Part shown: piece after piece, positions 12,537 to 14,940 of the stretch
How positions within the stretch are numbered: the stretch's first letter is position 1
Layout: the number at the start of each line of letters is the position of its first letter
Source of the DNA: Gemmatimonadota bacterium
GTDB lineage: Bacteria; Gemmatimonadota; Gemmatimonadetes; JACCXV01; JAHWKZ01
Direction of reading: 5' to 3'
DNA length: 14,940 nucleotides
Assembly (NCBI GenBank): GCA_019347645.1
Contig: JAHWKZ010000024.1
Location: 1-14,940, forward strand
Made by a program: the position numbers and the translations under genes
The notes under the pieces: generated by a model
What the model was told of the DNA's origin: nothing
The model's database searches: none
What the model saw: only the letters and a program-made list of their open reading frames with translations

Positions 12537-12725
12537 ATGACGAACGAACAGGACGGGGGACAGGGTGGAATCTACGCCATCCTGATCATCATCGTGATCC
12601 TGATCCTCGCGGCCGTTCTGTATATGAGCGGGGCGTTCGGCGGCGCCGGTGAGGACGCCGACGTCGAGGCGGATGTGAACATCGAGGCGCCGGAGACGCC
12701 GGGCGGAGAGGGCGGCGGCCCCTAG
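12537..12725 (+). CDS. Single-pass small membrane protein, function unknown
   Basis: The 62 residues divide into a short hydrophilic N terminus (MTNEQDGGQGG), one strongly hydrophobic helix (about 12-31, Ile/Leu-rich) and an acidic, glycine-rich tail with ten Asp/Glu residues. The tail (about 36-62) is too short and charged to fold alone. AGGAG (12524-12528) lies eight bases before the ATG, and a near-consensus promoter precedes it, so expression is likely despite the size. No Cys or lipobox is present. The helix without a cleavage site suggests a membrane anchor, with the acidic tail most likely outside. I do not recognise a family. Confidence 0.65.
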   Translation: MTNEQDGGQGGIYAILIIIVILILAAVLYMSGAFGGAGEDADVEADVNIEAPETPGGEGGGP

Positions 12726-12751
12726 GACGGACTCCCAGCGCCGAACCATGG

Positions 12752-12784
12752 GGATCGGCGGGCCGAAGAACCGCTCGCCGATCC
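12752..12784. terminator. Hairpin between convergent genes, possible two-way terminator
   Basis: GGATCGGCG (12752-12760) pairs perfectly with CGCCGATCC (12776-12784) around a 15-nt loop. It sits in the 75-nt gap between the small membrane protein gene and the convergent RsbRD-like gene. There is no U-tract on either side. Confidence 0.5.
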
Positions 12785-12800
12785 TCCATCCACCACCTCA

Positions 12801-13262
12801 CTAACTTTCTCCGCCCTCCCGCTCATAGCCCACGATCGTGTGGTAGATCGCCTTGTCGTAGAACAGGCTGATCGCCTTCGACGCTTCCATCTCCAGCGCC
12901 ACTGACAGGATGGGGCCCGCCATGATCCCGTTCCAGAGGTGGCGCTTCGCCAGCAGGATCGCGCTGATCACCTCGCTCAGCGGAAAACCCGCGGCGCGCC
13001 GGTCGCGACCGATCCGCTCATAGTGGGGATCGATGCGCGGGTCCCATTCCCCGGTCGAGAGCCACAGAGCGAGGTAGTGGTAGAGCGTGGCGGTGTCGCG
13101 CTTGAGCTCCTCCTTGTCCGGATAGCCGCGGTAGTGGCGGGTGGTGGACTCCTCTTGGATATCCCGGAGCCACGCCTCCACCCACTCGTCGGCGCGCTCG
13201 GCGATGTATCCGGCGAGGACGGTCTTGGGCGTGCCCCCGTATCGTCTGTGTCGCACCCGCAT
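12801..13262 (-). CDS. Stand-alone RsbRD N-terminal-like (globin-fold sensor type) domain protein
   Basis: The 153 residues are predicted all-helical. A basic start (MRVRHRRYGG) is followed by a helix with WVEAWLRDI (27-35), an EELKRDTATLYHYLALWLS helix (51-69), the block RRAAGFPLSEVISAILLAKR (88-107) and a long C-terminal helix. The last two resemble the RsbRD_N domain found before histidine kinase or STAS modules, where the R...GFPL.EV pattern is characteristic. Here no output domain follows. A full AGGAGG Shine-Dalgarno, which includes the end of the purF stop codon, precedes the ATG by 4 nt; an upstream in-frame extension to 13517 is the shadow of purF. The gene is co-transcribed 8 nt after purF. 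Family assignment is moderate and the ligand is unknown. Confidence 0.65.
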   Translation of the reverse strand: MRVRHRRYGGTPKTVLAGYIAERADEWVEAWLRDIQEESTTRHYRGYPDKEELKRDTATLYHYLALWLSTGEWDPRIDPHYERIGRDRRAAGFPLSEVISAILLAKRHLWNGIMAGPILSVALEMEASKAISLFYDKAIYHTIVGYEREGGES

Positions 13263-13270
13263 GACGCCTC

Positions 13271-14701
13271 CTACGCGTGGGTCAGGATGGGGGTCTCGAA
13301 GGCAGTCTTCTCCTCGATCCCGGGCTCGAGCGGCTCCCGATAGTTGCCGCTCATGCAGGCGTCGCAGTGACGGTCCCGGTCGCCGACGGCCCGATACATC
13401 CCCTCGAACGAGAGATAGCCGAGCGAGTCGACGCTCATGAAGTCCCGGATCTCGGGGACGGACATCTTGGCGGCGATCAGCTGCTCGCGGTCGGGGATGT
13501 CGATCCCGTAGTAGCACGGGTGGCGCAGCGGCGGGGACGCGATCCTCAGATGGACCTCCCTGGCTCCGGACTCGCGGATCAGCGAGACGAGTGACTTCGA
13601 AGTCGTTCCGCGGACGATCGAGTCGTCGACCACCACCACCCGGCGTCCCTCGATGATGCTCCGGACCGGGTTGTACTTCACCTTCACTCCGAAGTCGCGC
13701 ACCTCCTGGCCGGGCTGGATGAAGGTGCGCCCGACGTAGTGGTTGCGGATCAGGCCGAGCTCGAAGGGGATCCCGCTCTCCTCGGAGAACCCCAGCGCCG
13801 CCGAGTTGCTCGAGTCGGGGACCGCGAAGACGCAGTCGGCCTCCACCGGATGCTCCCGAGCCAGCTCGCGTCCCGAGCGTCGACGAGCCTCGTCAACGCT
13901 CAGACCGAAGAGCCGCGAGTCGGGTCGGGCGAAGTAGATCTGCTCGAACACGCACATGCATTCCGCCCGGGCGGGGGCGGATCGCAGGGTCTCGATCGTA
14001 CCGTCGCGGCCGATCCGGAGAACCTCTCCGGGCGCCAGCTCCCGCTCGGGCTCCGCCCCGAGGAGATCCAGCGCGCAGCTCTCGCTCGCCACCACCGCCG
14101 CTCCAGCCCTCCTGCCGAGGATCAGCGGCCGGAAGCCCCGCGGATCCCGGGCGGCGTACAGCGCGTTCCGCGTGAGGATCAGCAGCGAGTAAGCGCCGCG
14201 GATCTTCTCCAGCGCGGCCAGGACCTGGTGGTCCCGCGAAGGATCGCGCTCGGCGGCGATCAGGTGCACGAGAACCTCGGTATCCATCGTCGACTGGAAG
14301 ATCGAGCCCGATCGCTCCAAGCGGCGACGCAGCGTCCGGGCGTTGACGAGGTTTCCGTTGTGGGCCACCGACAGGAAACCGCCACGGTAGTTGACGAGGA
14401 TCGGCTGGGCGTTGGCGAGGGTCGGCGAGCCGGTCGTGGAGTAGCGGTTGTGACCGATCGCCGCGTCGCCCACGAGCGGGGCCAGCGTCTCCTCGTCGAA
14501 CACCTCGGAGACCAGTCCCATGTCCCGGTGGACGTGGGCCACCACACCGTCGGTGGAGACGATCCCGGCCGACTCCTGGCCGCGGTGCTGGAGCGCGTAG
14601 AGCCCCAGGTAGGTGAGCCGCGCCGCCTCGGGATGGTTGAAGATCCCGAAGACCCCGCACTGGTCGTGGAAGCGGTCGTCGTCGGGGCGGTGGAGGGGCA
14701 T
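13271..14701 (-). CDS. purF: Amidophosphoribosyltransferase
   Basis: PurF makes phosphoribosylamine from PRPP and glutamine, the first committed step of purine synthesis. The 476 residues have a short N-terminal propeptide, then the catalytic Cys15 (HDQCGVFGIF) that would be exposed by cleavage. The glutaminase domain includes LQHRGQESAGI (37-47) and RYSTTG (86-91), and the PRPP-binding loop is VVVVDDSIVRGTT (355-367). Cysteines at 250, 396, 446 and 449 match the pattern that holds a [4Fe-4S] cluster in the Bacillus-type enzyme, so this is the iron-sulfur, propeptide-bearing class rather than the E. coli class. The ATG at 14701 fits the short propeptide and lies 12 nt after a -10 box. An RsbRD-like gene follows in the operon. 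Confidence 0.97.
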   Translation of the reverse strand: MPLHRPDDDRFHDQCGVFGIFNHPEAARLTYLGLYALQHRGQESAGIVSTDGVVAHVHRDMGLVSEVFDEETLAPLVGDAAIGHNRYSTTGSPTLANAQPILVNYRGGFLSVAHNGNLVNARTLRRRLERSGSIFQSTMDTEVLVHLIAAERDPSRDHQVLAALEKIRGAYSLLILTRNALYAARDPRGFRPLILGRRAGAAVVASESCALDLLGAEPERELAPGEVLRIGRDGTIETLRSAPARAECMCVFEQIYFARPDSRLFGLSVDEARRRSGRELAREHPVEADCVFAVPDSSNSAALGFSEESGIPFELGLIRNHYVGRTFIQPGQEVRDFGVKVKYNPVRSIIEGRRVVVVDDSIVRGTTSKSLVSLIRESGAREVHLRIASPPLRHPCYYGIDIPDREQLIAAKMSVPEIRDFMSVDSLGYLSFEGMYRAVGDRDRHCDACMSGNYREPLEPGIEEKTAFETPILTHA

Positions 14702-14713
14702 GGCGGGGCTCCA

Positions 14714-14719
14714 ATTCTA
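14714..14719 (-). promoter_or_regulatory. -10 box of purF
   Basis: On the minus strand TAGAAT ends 12 nt before the purF ATG, predicting a leader of only a few bases. There is no good -35 hexamer and no PurR-like palindrome or purine riboswitch in the 60-nt gap. Confidence 0.45.
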
Positions 14720-14761
14720 CCCTTCATCCTTTCGACGCCGTGCCCGGGAGCCCTTCGCCGC

Positions 14762-14940
14762 CTATTCCACGGGGTTGACGTGCAGTTGGGGCTGATGGGG
14801 ATCGGCCGGGAAGCCCGGCTCGCACGGGATCCCGGCTGCCCGGAACTTCTCGACGACGGCCTGGGTGGCGTCGTGAGCCTCGCTCTCCAGCAGCGACCGC
14901 GGCTCGGCGAGGACACGCCAGCGGGTGCCGTCGCGGCGAA
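14762..14940 (-). CDS. C-terminal fragment of an unidentified protein
   Basis: A minus-strand frame enters from the right edge and ends at TAG (14764-14762), 60 nt before purF. The 58 visible residues include RWRVLAEPRSLLESEAHDAT and AAGIPCEPGFPADPHQP, and end LHVNPVE. Composition is that of a soluble protein, with no membrane segment. It is not the end of PurL or PurQ, the usual purF neighbours. I do not recognise the family, and the main part of the gene is outside the window. Confidence 0.6.
   Translation of the reverse strand, partial: RRDGTRWRVLAEPRSLLESEAHDATQAVVEKFRAAGIPCEPGFPADPHQPQLHVNPVE

Noticed and set aside
14702..14761. Purine riboswitch or PurR site before purF
   Set aside because: The 60-nt gap is too short for an aptamer and shows no palindrome. 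The -10 box lies too close to the ATG for a structured leader.
1..14940. CRISPR array, insertion sequence, prophage or toxin-antitoxin locus
   Set aside because: No direct repeats with spacers, terminal inverted repeats, transposase or integrase motifs were seen. Although tRNA genes are common integration sites, no attachment-site duplication flanks the four here.

Overview
This is a GC-rich (about two thirds G+C by eye) bacterial chromosome segment made almost entirely of housekeeping genes. The Mla-type transport system (MlaE, MlaF, MlaD), Lgt and a lipobox-bearing lipoprotein point to a diderm. The lineage cannot be fixed from sequence alone. The Lgt variant GRVGCFLVGDDYG, the MlaD tail NPRKYINLQIF, tryptophan 2,3-dioxygenase and start codons set directly after -10 boxes fit Gemmatimonadota or a nearby FCB-type phylum, but that is tentative.

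Layout. 1-73: tail of an unidentified gene, followed by a hairpin. 171-634: promoter, tmRNA gene (ssrA, tag ANDNFALAA) and terminator. 711-1490: lgt. 1524-4189 (minus strand): three-gene phospholipid transport operon mlaE-mlaF-mlaD. It is divergent from rph-rdgB (4280-5676), with back-to-back promoters in a 90-nt gap. 5751-6185: two-CBS-domain protein with its own promoter, which begins in the end of rdgB. 6248-8349: four tRNA genes (Pro-TGG, Arg-TCT, His-GTG, Lys-CTT); tryptophan 2,3-dioxygenase and a TIG-domain lipoprotein lie between Pro and Arg. 8350-8717: no protein gene, but a candidate small RNA made of three hairpins ending in a textbook terminator. 8718-12441: RNA-metabolism operon era, Trm112-like zinc protein, rnr and a membrane PH-like protein. 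12537-12725: tiny acidic membrane protein with its own promoter. 12801-14701 (minus strand): purF followed by a stand-alone RsbRD-type domain protein. 14762-14940: tail of an unidentified minus-strand gene.

Theme. Translation and RNA quality control dominate: tmRNA, RNase PH and RNase R, Era, Trm112 and tRNAs. Nucleotide metabolism (RdgB, PurF) and envelope biogenesis (Lgt, Mla) make up most of the rest. Genes within operons are tightly coupled, with 4-nt stop/start overlaps of ATGA, TTGA and GTGA type.

No mobile element, CRISPR array, toxin-antitoxin pair or defence system is visible. The main non-routine signals are the recurrent -10 boxes placed 8-12 nt before start codons (apparently leaderless mRNAs), the three-hairpin RNA candidate, exact 34-residue repeats in MlaD, a lipoprotein reading frame that ends inside a tRNA gene, and a genomically doubled CCA after tRNA-His.
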